A stretch of DNA of 64,000 nucleotides from Nitrospira sp. (GCA_013140455.1 JABFSU010000025.1:1-64000), one strand, 5' to 3'; shown: positions 7,443 through 16,800, counted from the stretch's first letter. Numbers and translations: made by a program. Notes: generated by a model from the letters alone, not told the origin.

Positions 7443-8273
7443 ATGGTTACGATTGCCACGCTAGGGCCTGAGGGAACCTTTTCAGATCTTGCAACGAGCC
7501 AATTCGTAAATACCTCTGCGAGCAAGTGCAGTGTTAGGTACTACCCCTCCATTAGCCAGGTGTTGAAAGCAGTCGGACAAGAATGTGTCGCTGGCGTGCT
7601 CCCGATAGAAAACTTTTCTGAAGGATTCATCCCGGTTGTTTTAGATACGCTGGCGTTCAGACAACTCTACATTATCCATGAGATTGCACTGCCCGTAGAA
7701 TTTACATTTGTCTCCAAATCACGACATCTTGACGAAATTAAGACCGTATTCGTTCAGTTCGCTGCAAAAGGTCAGTGTTCGGAATTCCTTTCCTCTCTGA
7801 AAGCCGTGCAAGAAATCACGACCCAAAGCAATATCGAATCGCTTGCCCAGCTAAGCACCGCCCCGCTCACTGCTGGGGCCGTTATACCATCGCATGCCGT
7901 GAACCGAAACGACTTCTGTATTGCGCTAACAAACATCCATGATTTCGAGAACAACACAACACGGTTTGTCGCCATTTCCTCCGAACGACCAACGGGAGAG
8001 GCCCCCAGAGCAGGCACCACTTACAAAACATCAATCGTCGTGTACGGTGAAAATGATTATCCTGGGCTCTTGTATGACGCACTCGCTTCGTTCGCAACTA
8101 GAAAGATCAATATCACCTCACTGGTTTCCCGACCCAACAGAGCAACGTTCGGCCGATACAACTTTTTCGTCGACATCGAAGGACATGCCGAAGATCTACC
8201 GATAAAGACAGCTATCGGGGAAATTGAAGCACGGTGTGAAGTGAGACTGCTTGGTTCTTACCAAGCAGCATGA
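7443..8273 (+). CDS. pheA: Prephenate dehydratase, monofunctional, with ACT domain
   Basis: The 276-residue protein starts VTIATLGPEGTFSDLAT, the first substrate-binding motif of prephenate dehydratase, and keeps the catalytic TRF motif (NNTTRFVAIS). A C-terminal ACT regulatory domain follows (TSIVVYGENDYPGLLYDAL, then ITSLVSRPNR). Prephenate dehydratase converts prephenate to phenylpyruvate. No chorismate mutase domain is fused. The GALxxxL allosteric motif is replaced by PGLLYDAL. The gene looks more AT-rich than its neighbours and stands alone between unrelated genes, which suggests horizontal transfer or a specialised second copy. A related amidotransfer-like or secondary-metabolite role cannot be excluded. 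Confidence 0.84.
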   Translation: MVTIATLGPEGTFSDLATSQFVNTSASKCSVRYYPSISQVLKAVGQECVAGVLPIENFSEGFIPVVLDTLAFRQLYIIHEIALPVEFTFVSKSRHLDEIKTVFVQFAAKGQCSEFLSSLKAVQEITTQSNIESLAQLSTAPLTAGAVIPSHAVNRNDFCIALTNIHDFENNTTRFVAISSERPTGEAPRAGTTYKTSIVVYGENDYPGLLYDALASFATRKINITSLVSRPNRATFGRYNFFVDIEGHAEDLPIKTAIGEIEARCEVRLLGSYQAA

Positions 8274-8460
8274 AATGCAGAACACCGCACTGATCGGGCG
8301 AACCAGCCCTGCCAAGGCTCTTACACAGACTGTATAACCTCCGGCCATTAGCCATTACGCTGGAGCGAACTAGGAGTACGATCGTCAGGATGTACAAGAA
8401 CAACGCGCCGAGCAGCCACAGCTCTTAGATGGATAACCAGCTCAAGCCGGACCGGCGACG

Positions 8461-8850
8461 ATGAAGACAGACGGCTTCAAGGATTTCGTGCTGGACCAAC
8501 TGGCCGATCTGCGCGGACTCACCTGTCGCGCGATGTTTGGCGGTTATGGGCTCCGCTATCGGGACACGTTCTTCGGCATCATTCACAAGGGCCGGCTGTA
8601 TTTCAAAATCACGCCGGAAACCGTCGAATCCTATCGCGCCTTAGGAACGAAACCCTTTCGTGCGACTTCCAAGATGACGCTCAAAACGTACTACGAAGTG
8701 CCGGCCGACGTTCTTGAGGATGCCGCTGTCCTCGCTGAGTGGGCTGAAGCCGCCAGTATCACACAGCTCCCCCAGCCGACACGGCAACGCGCCGCTTCCC
8801 CAAAATCCCGCACATCCAAACCCGCCCGATCAACCCGCGCACGTTCCTAG
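8461..8850 (+). CDS. TfoX/Sxy N-terminal domain protein
   Basis: The 129-residue protein carries the TfoX N-terminal domain alone: DFVLDQLADLRGLTCRAMFGGYG split as LRGLTCRAMFGGYGLRYRD, then LYFKITPETVESYRALG and LKTYYEVPADVLED. Full-length Sxy/TfoX competence regulators have a second, C-terminal domain that is missing here, replaced by a low-complexity Arg/Ser/Pro-rich tail (PTRQRAASPKSRTSKPARS). Stand-alone TfoX-N proteins are common outside Gammaproteobacteria and their role is not established; a competence function should not be assumed. Confidence 0.85.
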   Translation: MKTDGFKDFVLDQLADLRGLTCRAMFGGYGLRYRDTFFGIIHKGRLYFKITPETVESYRALGTKPFRATSKMTLKTYYEVPADVLEDAAVLAEWAEAASITQLPQPTRQRAASPKSRTSKPARSTRARS

Positions 8851-8898
8851 TTGACGGCTCGAGCAAGACCATAGCAGCCGGCTCAATTGAGACTTATA

Positions 8899-9447
8899 AT
8901 GGTCGCGATGTTAACCAACATGGGTTCAACGCTCTCCACGTCGTCCAATGGTTGGACAGGGTTGGTCCGCCGTACTCTGTCCATGACTGCCTGTTCGCTC
9001 CTCTTACTCGGCCACCCATCATTCGGAGCGGATCTATCGCCCACTCCCCTGCTCTGGCGTACGGCCCCGGCAACCAGTTCATCCGATCAATCCCCATCTC
9101 CAAAGAAACCGTCGATCCTCCGCGAGCGCGAGATCGTATTCGATGAGCTCCTGGTGAAAGCTTTGAAAGACGCCGCAGCCAGGCCGCTATCGCCGATTGC
9201 CGTCGAGCTCTTCGACGCTGGGCGGTATGAGCTGGAGGTGATCTCCACCCTTGCGCGGATCAACGACACGAGCTTCATCCGCGGGCAGCTGAAACCAGCA
9301 GACCCCGGCGATTTTTCTCTCGTACTCAACGGCACGACGGTGACAGGCACCTTTCAACTCGGCCGGCGCGTCTTCAAGATCGAGCCACTCGGCAACGGCC
9401 GCCATCGCCTGATCGAGATCGATCCGGAGCAAGAATCGAAAGAGTAA
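8899..9447 (+). CDS. Exported protein resembling a metallopeptidase propeptide-type domain
   Basis: From ATG 8899 the product has 182 residues (a TTG at 8887 would add four). A possible signal region lies near residues 25-45 (RRTLSMTACSLLLLGHPSFGA). The mature part has a block VFDELLVKALKDAAARP and then an extended beta-rich segment SFIRGQLKPADPGDFSLVLN, GTTVTGTFQLGRRVFKIEP, GNGRHRLIEIDPE. This pattern of a loop-rich VNG..V.G...Y.I followed by HRLxEIDP resembles the N-terminal region that precedes reprolysin-like metallopeptidase domains, but no peptidase domain follows. Family assignment is tentative. Confidence 0.6.
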   Translation: MVAMLTNMGSTLSTSSNGWTGLVRRTLSMTACSLLLLGHPSFGADLSPTPLLWRTAPATSSSDQSPSPKKPSILREREIVFDELLVKALKDAAARPLSPIAVELFDAGRYELEVISTLARINDTSFIRGQLKPADPGDFSLVLNGTTVTGTFQLGRRVFKIEPLGNGRHRLIEIDPEQESKE

Positions 9448-9463
9448 CGAGCGCGAATCCTCT

Positions 9464-9856
9464 ATGCCGACATGGCCAAGCACAGCACCCCTCCTGGCCG
9501 ATGCAGTCCTCTTCATACATCTCGCCTTTGTCCTCTTCGTCCTGTTCGGCGGACTGCTGGCGCTGAAGTGGCGGAGCGTGATCTGGTTCCATCTGCCCGC
9601 CGCAGCCTGGGGAGCCTTCATCGAGTTCAGCGGCTGGATCTGCCCGCTGACTCCGTTGGAAAATTGGCTGCGCGAGCAAGGAGGGGCGAGGGCCTATGAA
9701 GGAGATTTCCTCGGTCATTACCTGCTTGCCCTTCTCTATCCGGACGACCTCACTCGTCCCGCGCAGTTGATCCTCGGTCTCTTGGTGATCGCCATGAACA
9801 CAGCGATCTATCTGTGGCTCTGGCGAAGAGACCGGCTGCGCCGCTCCCTTCACTGA
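9464..9856 (+). CDS. DUF2784 membrane protein
   Basis: The 130-residue protein has three to four membrane segments: LLADAVLFIHLAFVLFVLFG near 9-28, VIWFHLPAAAWGAFIEFSGW near 38-57, and LILGLLVIAMNTAIYLWLW near 102-121. The motif ICPLTPLENWLREQGG between them is the DUF2784 hallmark. It follows the preceding exported protein by 16 bp and may be co-transcribed. DUF2784 has no known function. Confidence 0.85.
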   Translation: MPTWPSTAPLLADAVLFIHLAFVLFVLFGGLLALKWRSVIWFHLPAAAWGAFIEFSGWICPLTPLENWLREQGGARAYEGDFLGHYLLALLYPDDLTRPAQLILGLLVIAMNTAIYLWLWRRDRLRRSLH

Positions 9857-10068
9857 CGCATAAAGAAAAGAAGCCGAGCAGGACTGTACGAACGGCGCCG
9901 GTGTTTGGATGCATCTACCACCCACCGTATTCGACTTTTCTCATCTCGCACATATTTCTGCATCCAGCTTTCCATCCCACACATCCGGCGCACTTTCTCC
10001 CTCGTAGAAGTGGACAACAGAGCAAGACACCAGTCACTCAACGATTCCAATTAGGGAGGGGACCTATC

Positions 10069-10665
10069 ATGACATCGCACATCGCATCCTATCTCACCAT
10101 CGGCGGATTGCTGTTGACCCTGGGCGGGTGCAACACCGTAGATTCATCAAGCGGCAAGGCGGCCGTAGATAAACCGTCCAGTATGGCGGCAACCATGCCA
10201 ACCTCGACCGGCCCGGACGGCACCTTGCCCTTGCCTGCCGACTACAAATCTTGGCCCAAGTTCTTGACTGACATTCCAAAGGGCGAGGCTAAACAGGTGC
10301 GCGACATCTACATCAATCCGACCGGCGCACGCACGTCAGCCGGGCAGAATTTCCCGAATGGCACCGTCATGGTCATGGAGATCTATAAGGCCAAGATGGA
10401 CGGCGACAAGCTCATGACCGGTATGGACGGGAAGCCAGCGAAGGGCGATCTAGCTAAGGTGTTTGTGATGGGGAAAGAGCAGGGCTGGGGCGACAAGCTG
10501 CCCGAGAATCTGAAGAACGGCGACTGGGCCTACGCCGCCTACGATGCGACCAGCAAGCCGCTGATGGAAGATTTCACCAAGTGCCGCGCCTGCCATACCC
10601 CGCTGGCGCAGAAAGACTTCGTCCACCGCTACGACGAATATTTCCAGACCCGAGGACGGATGTAG
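10069..10665 (+). CDS. Cytochrome P460-family lipoprotein
   Basis: From ATG 10069 (GGGAGGGG upstream) the protein has 198 residues. It carries a lipobox LGGC (Cys 21), then a P460 domain with PLPADYKSWPKFLTD, FPNGTVMVMEIYKAK, GWGDKLPENLKNGDWAYAAY and one c-type haem site CRACH at 172-176. Cytochromes P460 hold a Lys-crosslinked haem and oxidise hydroxylamine or detoxify NO in nitrogen-cycling bacteria; many family members lack that activity. It would face the periplasm on a lipid anchor. It stands alone between unrelated genes. The longer upstream frame from 9814 lacks a ribosome site and is not used. Confidence 0.9.
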   Translation: MTSHIASYLTIGGLLLTLGGCNTVDSSSGKAAVDKPSSMAATMPTSTGPDGTLPLPADYKSWPKFLTDIPKGEAKQVRDIYINPTGARTSAGQNFPNGTVMVMEIYKAKMDGDKLMTGMDGKPAKGDLAKVFVMGKEQGWGDKLPENLKNGDWAYAAYDATSKPLMEDFTKCRACHTPLAQKDFVHRYDEYFQTRGRM

Positions 10666-10678
10666 CTCAAGTACTCAT

Positions 10679-10706
10679 GCGGGGACTGCATCCGCGCAGT
10701 CCCCGC
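10679..10706. terminator. Strong GC hairpin after P460 gene
   Basis: GCGGGGACTGC (10679-10689) pairs perfectly with GCAGTCCCCGC (10696-10706) around a six-base loop, 14 bp after the P460 stop. No T-tract follows, so it is either an imperfect terminator or an mRNA 3'-end stabilising hairpin. Confidence 0.6.
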
Positions 10707-10716
10707 TGCAGCGTTG

Positions 10717-10795
10717 GGACGGTTTAGTCTGCAAGGACGGCCAGGCGATTTTCGATCACCGTGCTCCATCGTTTATTCTGCCTGTCCCCTCTTCC
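10717..10795 (+). repeat. Diverged direct repeat, copy A
   Basis: It aligns with 10861-10942 over about 80 bases. Shared blocks are GGAC at the start, CTGCAAG, CAGGC, TTCG, CCGTGC, TTATTCTGCC and GTCCC near the end. Offset between copies is 144 bp. Origin and role unknown. Confidence 0.5.
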
Positions 10796-10860
10796 ATCCA
10801 TGGTCTTTCAAGTCTCTCTCGTCGTCAGAGCCAGATAGACCAGCCCCCTACCACGCATCA

Positions 10861-10942
10861 GGACAGCATAGGCTGCAAGTCCGGACAGGCAGGCTTCGTT
10901 TGCCGTGCACCTGATCACTTATTCTGCCCGTCCCTTTTTTCC
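10861..10942 (+). repeat. Diverged direct repeat, copy B
   Basis: This is the partner of 10717-10795. It ends in a run TCCCTTTTTTCC, where copy A has TCCCCTCTTCC. Neither copy contains a conserved open frame. Confidence 0.5.
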
Positions 10943-11016
10943 TGAATGCGGAACCTCAGCGCACAACAAAAAAGAAAGGCCAACCGGCTACCAAGAAACC
11001 TTAAGGTCTCATCGTA

Positions 11017-11724
11017 TTACCGTATCCTAAAATTACCCGCCAAGGTGCTGGTAGCTGCCGGAACTCTTGTCTTATAAATATCTGGCATTGGGGCTTCGCT
11101 GGCGATTTGCACTTCCTTCCTATGAGTACGACGATTGTGTTCATTGTCGATCCCCCTAAAACTGACTTTCCCTATCCACGGTTGACTTCCTGAAGATACA
11201 CAAATCTTCACCGTGAATGGTTCCCGTACAGCTAGGACAAGGGGACGATCTAGAACTACATCAATGCCGCCTTTTTCATCATCAATCATTGTGCTTGCAA
11301 TGCCTTGCATATGAACCTCTGGCATCAGATGCACTTCTGCAATTCTTACAATAGATTGAAGATCAATCCGTTCTTCGGAAAAGGCTATTTCTGAGGGGTC
11401 AATGAAACGCACATTGAATCTTTCAAGCCGCAATCCTTCAGCACAGACAACTCTCAAGAAATGTTCAGAATATCCAAATGGAATTTGGTGTAGCCCATAT
11501 TTACTAATTTCTTTTTCATTTGGGGGAGGATGATCTACGAAGCAAATGCGGAACATTCTTCGCTTCCAGAACTCCACGTATCTATTACGAATCCCAATCC
11601 ATAAAGGTTCGCCAAGAACATAAGTGATAATAATCGCAACTACTGCAGTAATTGTTACACCTTCAAACATCATCCATGACCCAACAATCATTAGCCCCAT
11701 AAAGCGTAGAGTGCGCCCAGTCAT
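11017..11724 (-). CDS. Membrane-anchored protein of unknown function
   Basis: The 235-residue protein has one or two N-terminal membrane segments (FMGLMIVGSWMMFEGVTITA, VVAIIITYVLGEPLWIGI) followed by a soluble domain of about 180 residues with no family I recognise. Segments such as HFLRVVCAEGLRLERFNVRF, VLAVREPFTVKICVSSGSQ suggest an immunoglobulin-like beta fold. The gene is markedly AT-richer than its neighbours and isolated, consistent with recent transfer. I searched its flanks by eye for inverted repeats and target duplications and found none. Confidence 0.65.
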   Translation of the reverse strand: MTGRTLRFMGLMIVGSWMMFEGVTITAVVAIIITYVLGEPLWIGIRNRYVEFWKRRMFRICFVDHPPPNEKEISKYGLHQIPFGYSEHFLRVVCAEGLRLERFNVRFIDPSEIAFSEERIDLQSIVRIAEVHLMPEVHMQGIASTMIDDEKGGIDVVLDRPLVLAVREPFTVKICVSSGSQPWIGKVSFRGIDNEHNRRTHRKEVQIASEAPMPDIYKTRVPAATSTLAGNFRIR

Positions 11725-11749
11725 AGCGCACCCACACTACAACAGTGCC

Positions 11750-11779
11750 ATTTTAAGAGAGGGTATATAGGGGTATCAA
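11750..11779 (-). promoter_or_regulatory. Sigma-70-like promoter of the unknown membrane protein gene
   Basis: On the minus strand TTGATA (11774-11779) and TAAAAT (11750-11755) are separated by 18 bases, and the start codon lies 25 bases further. A GGGGT/ACCCC dyad next to it may end transcription of the crp-like gene. Confidence 0.45.
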
Positions 11780-11829
11780 GAAAGACCCCATCGCCTTCTT
11801 TTCTGTCTTCCTACCTCGCGAACACCCCT

Positions 11830-12531
11830 TCATCCGAGAAGGATTATCAACCCCTGCCGATTGATAATCGTCATCGCCCGGCCGTCCATGCGAATGAGTC
11901 CTTGGTCGCGGAACTGGCCGAGAGTGGCGCTGACGGTTTCTCGGCTGCAGCCGACAAGATTTGCCATTTCCTGATGGGTGAGCTTGGCCTTCAGCCTGAT
12001 CCCGCGTTCTTCCACCACTCCGTCGCTCTTGCCTAACTCGATGAGGAGATGCGCGAGGCGCGCGGGCACGTCGCGAAAGACTAAGTCTTCCACCCGGCTT
12101 TGAATCTTTCGCAGCCGTAAGCCAATGATCTTCGTTAGCTCGACCGTGACGGCCGGATGTGTGGCCAAATACCGATTGAAGGCGTCGCGCGGGATGGCGC
12201 AGATGAGCGCGTCATCTACGGCTTCGGCCGCGGTCGCGCGAGGCACGCCGTCCAGCGCTTCCAATTCGCCGAACACGTCGCCCGCCTCCAGAAGATCGAA
12301 GGTAATTTCTTTGCCGCTGGCGTCGGTATTGGAGATTTTGACCCGCCCCTGCTTGAGAAAATATACGTTGGTGCTGGGATCGCCGGGTAGGTACAAGGGC
12401 TGCCGCTTCTTGACCTCTTCCATGCGGGTCATCTTCTCCATCTCCTGCATCTCGGCTGGAGAAATGCCGTCGAACAAACGGATATGCTTGAGGTACCAAA
12501 GCTTGGTGGGTGGTGAGACTGGGCGATTCAT
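11830..12531 (-). CDS. Crp/Fnr-family transcriptional regulator
   Basis: Starting at ATG 12531 the protein has 233 residues, the family norm; a TTG at 12585 would add 18 unlikely residues. An N-terminal cyclic-nucleotide-binding beta barrel (KRQPLYLPGDPSTNVYFLKQ, ITFDLLEAGDVFGELEALDG) is followed by a dimer helix and a C-terminal winged helix with LTHQEMANLVGCSRETVSATL as helix-turn-helix. There are no N-terminal Cys clusters for an Fe-S centre, so it is not a classic oxygen-sensing FNR; ligand unknown. It is divergent from a DsrE gene, with a perfect inverted repeat in the shared region. Confidence 0.92.
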   Translation of the reverse strand: MNRPVSPPTKLWYLKHIRLFDGISPAEMQEMEKMTRMEEVKKRQPLYLPGDPSTNVYFLKQGRVKISNTDASGKEITFDLLEAGDVFGELEALDGVPRATAAEAVDDALICAIPRDAFNRYLATHPAVTVELTKIIGLRLRKIQSRVEDLVFRDVPARLAHLLIELGKSDGVVEERGIRLKAKLTHQEMANLVGCSRETVSATLGQFRDQGLIRMDGRAMTIINRQGLIILLG

Positions 12532-12613
12532 AACAGCATTCCCGTAGGCGTGAGCGAGACTACCTGATTGCACCCGCCAAGACAATTCTGCCGTTGCCCC
12601 CGACTGTAAGCCA

Positions 12614-12634
12614 GCTCACAGATTCATCGTGAGC
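12614..12634. promoter_or_regulatory. Inverted repeat in divergent crp-like/dsrE region
   Basis: GCTCAC (12614-12619) and GTGAGC (12629-12634) are exact inverted copies separated by nine bases, in the 184 bp between the Crp/Fnr gene and the divergent DsrE gene. Crp-family sites are dyads of TGTGA/TCACA type, so this is a candidate site for the neighbouring regulator. Confidence 0.45.
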
Positions 12635-12715
12635 ATACAAGTTAGAGTGCGCCACACCAGCCGGAAATACACCGGCGTGGCAGCATTTACTTCTTATTCT
12701 TACAAGGAGTGCAGC

Positions 12716-13072
12716 ATGGCAAAAGTGGCAATTGTGGTGTTGGCGGATACGGAGACCCATGAAGGTTTAGGCCGTGTGGTGAACGCAATGGAAGCCGTCA
12801 AAGAGTTCAAGGACGCCCACGACGATGTCCAACTTATTTTCGACGGCGCCGGGCCCAAGTGGATTCCGGCACTGGAGAAGCCCGATCACATGGCCCACGG
12901 GCTGTATGTGGCGGTGAAAGATCGAATCAGCGGGGCCTGCGACTTTTGCGCGGGCGCATTCGGGGTGAAGGATCAGGTCGTGGCCTGCGGCGTGAAGCTG
13001 ACGGGAGAATACGACGGTCATCCGAGCTTCAAGAAGCTCGTGTCCCAGGGGTATCAGGTCATCACGTTCTAA
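12716..13072 (+). CDS. DsrE-family protein
   Basis: From ATG 12716 (AAGGAGT upstream) the product has 118 residues. It starts AKVAIVVLADTETHEGLGRVVNAM and contains LYVAVKDRISGACDFCAGAF and GEYDGHPSFKKLVSQGYQVITF, a DsrE-like alpha/beta fold. A Cys pair CDFC is conserved in this subgroup and could carry persulfide, but the usual DsrE active Cys cannot be assigned with certainty. No signal peptide: cytoplasmic. It is transcribed divergently from the Crp/Fnr gene, which may regulate it. Confidence 0.85.
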   Translation: MAKVAIVVLADTETHEGLGRVVNAMEAVKEFKDAHDDVQLIFDGAGPKWIPALEKPDHMAHGLYVAVKDRISGACDFCAGAFGVKDQVVACGVKLTGEYDGHPSFKKLVSQGYQVITF

Positions 13073-13183
13073 TATCGTGAACCATCGGACATCCGGACGG
13101 CGCAATCACTACGGCCGGGTGTCCGCCCCTTTCGCTGATCGTCAACACACGGCCGATCCCAATCATTGGAAGGAGACCAGGCC

Positions 13184-13561
13184 ATGAGAAATCCGTTACG
13201 ATTTTTCATCGAATTGATCCAGCAACCCTTATGGGTCTCCCTATGGGTCTTGTTTCTCATGCTCGTCAACATGGCGAGTCTCGCCTTCTGGCGGGAAGCG
13301 GTCGCACAGCTCATTCTCGTGAACTTTCTCGCAAGCGCGCTGCTGATGATGGGACTCTATTCGCGATACGGATTCACCAAGATTCTCGGGCTCGGCCACT
13401 TCCCTTGGATTCCGCTGCTGGCCTATGTTGTCACGCAGATTCCTGCCGCTGAGGCTTCGTTCAAACGCTATTTGCTGGTCTTGTCGGTCTCCATGGCGAT
13501 TTCCTTGGTGCTCGATACGATTGATGTCTGGAAATACTTCAAAAACCAAGCGAGCACCTAA
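13184..13561 (+). CDS. Small membrane protein, three to four helices
   Basis: From ATG 13184 (AAGGAGAC upstream) the product has 125 residues with hydrophobic segments LWVSLWVLFLMLVNMASLAF near 17-36, LILVNFLASALLMMGLY near 43-59, FPWIPLLAYVVTQIP near 73-87 and YLLVLSVSMAISLVLDTI near 95-112. No family name can be given with confidence. It follows the DsrE gene by 111 bp in the same direction. Confidence 0.75.
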   Translation: MRNPLRFFIELIQQPLWVSLWVLFLMLVNMASLAFWREAVAQLILVNFLASALLMMGLYSRYGFTKILGLGHFPWIPLLAYVVTQIPAAEASFKRYLLVLSVSMAISLVLDTIDVWKYFKNQAST

Positions 13562-13818
13562 CAAGCAGTTCGAGCGGACGCGCCAACCTTATTCCCTTTA
13601 TCGTCGGATCAAAAAACTTTTGGGGCGGACGGACCTGTCAAGTTCGCAGTATCGATTCAGGGAAAACTTGGGACATTACGCCGACCGGCGCGCAATGATC
13701 TCGGTGTCCACTCAAAAGACGTCAACCCTTGTGGGCACTGGTCCTGTGCCGAACAGGCGCCCCGTATCACGTACCCATAGCGTCACCCGCGTCACTGCAC
13801 CGGGATGGAGCAGAATCA
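13562..13818. other. Convergent intergenic region before cusA 3' end
   Basis: These 257 bp between the small membrane protein gene and the end of cusA contain no supported ORF, no recognisable RNA and no clear T-tailed hairpin. Confidence 0.5.
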
Positions 13819-16800
13819 TCACGGTACATCAGACTTTGACCGCCGTTCGCGCCACAAGGCATAGAGGACGGGGATCACCAGTAGCGTAAGTACGGTCGAG
13901 CTGACCATGCCGCCGATCATGGGCGCAGCAATCCGTTTCATCACATCGGCGCCGGTGCCAGTGGTCCACATGATGGGGAGCAAGCCACCCATAATCGCGG
14001 CAACCGTCATTATCTTAGGCCGTACCCGTTGGACGGCACCTTCCATGATGGCTTTTCGCAGATCGTGAGCCGTCGACATGCGGCCTTCGCGCACTCGCCG
14101 CTCATAGGCTTCGTCGAGATAGACCAGCATCACGACCCCCGTCTCTGCCGCCACGCCGGCCAGCGCGATGATTCCGACCCACACGGCTACGCTGAGGTTG
14201 TACGCTAAATAGTCGAGATACCAGATGGCCCCGATCGCGGCGAAGGGGACGGATAGCAACACGATCAGCGATTTTGCCAGCGACCGAAAATTCAGATACA
14301 GCAGCAGGAGTATCAAGGCAAGCGTCACAGGAACAACGAGCCTCAAGCGTTCTTCGGCCCGCACCAGATGTTCATATTGACCGGTCCAGATCAGTCGGTA
14401 TCCAGGAGGCAACGCGACTCGGCCTTGGACCGCACGTTGGGCGTCTTGGACATACCCGCGCAGATCGCGGCCGCTGACCGAGACCGAGACCAGGCCAGCC
14501 AGCGCCCCTGCCTCGTCCGCGATCGACGGCGGTCCCTGGGTGATCGCCATTTCCGCGATGTGTCCGAGTGGAATCTGTGCGCCGCTCGGCGTGGGGATCA
14601 GCACCCGTTTGAGCCGGTCCGGATCATCGCGCAGCTCGCGCTTGTAGCGGACATTGACCGGATACCGTTCCCGCCCTTCGACTGTTGTCGTCACGGTGTC
14701 TCCCCCAATGGCCGAGGTGATCACTGCTTGTACGTCTCCCACCGTCAGACCGTAGCGGGCCGCCTCGCGCCGGTTCACGATCAGATCCAGGTAGTACCCT
14801 TCGTTGAGCCGTTCAGCGAAGGCGCTCCTGGTGCCGGGCACATTCGCCAATGCCTGTTCGATTTCCTCTCCGATTCTCTCGATCGTCTTCAGATCCGGCC
14901 CAAGGACTTTGATCCCAACCGGGCTCCGGACGCCGGTCGTGATCATTTCAGTACGGGTCTGGATCGGCATCCACCAGATGTTCGGAAATCCAGGAATGCG
15001 CAGCTTGGCATCCATTTCGTCCAACAAACGGTCCCACGTCATGCCGGGTCGCCACTGGGTCTCCGGCTTCAATGTCACGGTAATCTCCGCCATCCCGACG
15101 AAAGCCGGATCGGTGGCCGTCGGGGCTTTGCCCATTTTGCCAAACACCCGTTCCACTTCCGGAAAGGTCGTGAGCAACTGGTCCTGGACCTGCAACACCT
15201 TCGCCGCTTCGGGGATGGAAAGGCCAGGGACCGTGGTCGGCATGTAGAGAATCGTGCCTTCATTCAATGGCGGCATGAATTCCGCGCCAAGGCGCATGAA
15301 CACAGGCGCCGTGAGCCCGAGCGCTGCCAGCGCCAGCCCAAGCGTCAGCCACCGAACTCGTAGCACGCCTGAGAGGATGGGCCGATACAGCGCGATCAGC
15401 AGCCAATTCAACGGATTCTTGGTTTCCGCTCGGATGCGCCCCCGGATGAGGACGACCATCAACACAGGAACCAACGTGACTGAGAGCGCCATGGCAAAGA
15501 GCATGGCGAAGGTTTTGGTATAGGCCAATGGCGCAAACAGTCGCCCCTCCTGAGACTCCAACGCGAAGATCGGCAGGAACGAGACGGCAATCACCAGCAG
15601 CGAGAAGAACAGGGGCCGACCGACTTCTTTGGCCGCCGCGATGATGGTTTCAACCCGGTCTGCAGTTGGTACCTGTTCCAACCGTTTATGCGCGTTTTCC
15701 ACCATGACGATGGCCGCGTCCACCATCGCGCCGATGGCAATGGCAATCCCACCGAGCGACATGATGCTGGACGTGATATTCAGATAGGCCATTGGGATGA
15801 AGGCGAGCAGGACTGCTACAGGTAGGATGAGAATCGCCACCAGGGCGCTGCGCAGATGAAACAGAAATACGATGGCGACCAGGCTGACGATGATGCTCTC
15901 CTCCACCAACTTCTCACGTAGTACGGCTATGGCCCGATGAATGAGATCGGACCGGTCATAGGTGGGAACGATGTGGACGCCCTTCGGCAGGGCCGGCGTG
16001 ATCTCTGCCAGTTTTGTTTTGATCCGCTCAATGACAGCGAGCGCGTTCTCTCCGGCCCGCATGATGACGATCCCGCCTACTGTCTGCCCCTTGCCATCCA
16101 ACTCGGCGATGCCCCGACGCTGGTCTGGCCCGACGTGGACATGGGCAATGTCCTGGATCAAGATGGGCGTCCCACGACCATCTGTCCCGACGGGGATCAG
16201 CTCAATATCCTCAACCGATCGCAGGTAGCCGCGCCCTCGAATCACGTATTCCGTGCCGGTCATTTCCAGGACACGGCCGCTCACTTCCGCATTACTGTTC
16301 CGAACCGCGTCGATAATCGTTTTGATCGGTAACCGGTAGGCAGCCAACGTGTTCGGGTCCACTTCGATTTGGTACTGCTTGACGAACCCGCCGACCGCCG
16401 ACACTTCTGCCACACCGGGCACACTTTCCAATTGAAAGCGCAAGTACCAATCTTGAAGACTGCGGAGCTGCGCTAGGTCGTGCGCGCCGGATTCATCGAC
16501 CAGCGCATACTGATAGACCCATCCAACCCCAGTCGCGTCAGGGCCTAGAGTCGGGGAGACTCCGGAAGGCAATTTCCCGCTCAGCTTCTGCATGTATTCC
16601 AACACACGACTGCGGGCCCAGTACAAGTCTGTCCGATCTTCGAAGATCACGTAGACGTACGAGACCCCATATTCTGAGACGCCCCGCACTCGTTTGACTT
16701 TCGGCCCAGCCAACAGGGAGGTGACGATCGGATAGGTGACCTGGTCTTCCATCAACGTGGGGCTGCGCCCCTGCCATTCGGTGTAGATGATGACCTGGAC

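Larger units (their letters stand above)
10666..11016. other. Intergenic stretch with hairpin and diverged duplication
   Basis: The 351 bp after the P460 gene hold no supported ORF. It contains the hairpin at 10679-10706 and two diverged direct repeats (10717-10795 and 10861-10942). The right part, next to the converging minus-strand gene, becomes AT-rich. Confidence 0.55.

Noticed and set aside
11725..11829. GGGGT/ACCCC dyad and repeated GGGTAT as a transposon end around the AT-rich gene
   Set aside because: No matching repeat is found on the other side of the gene and no target duplication.
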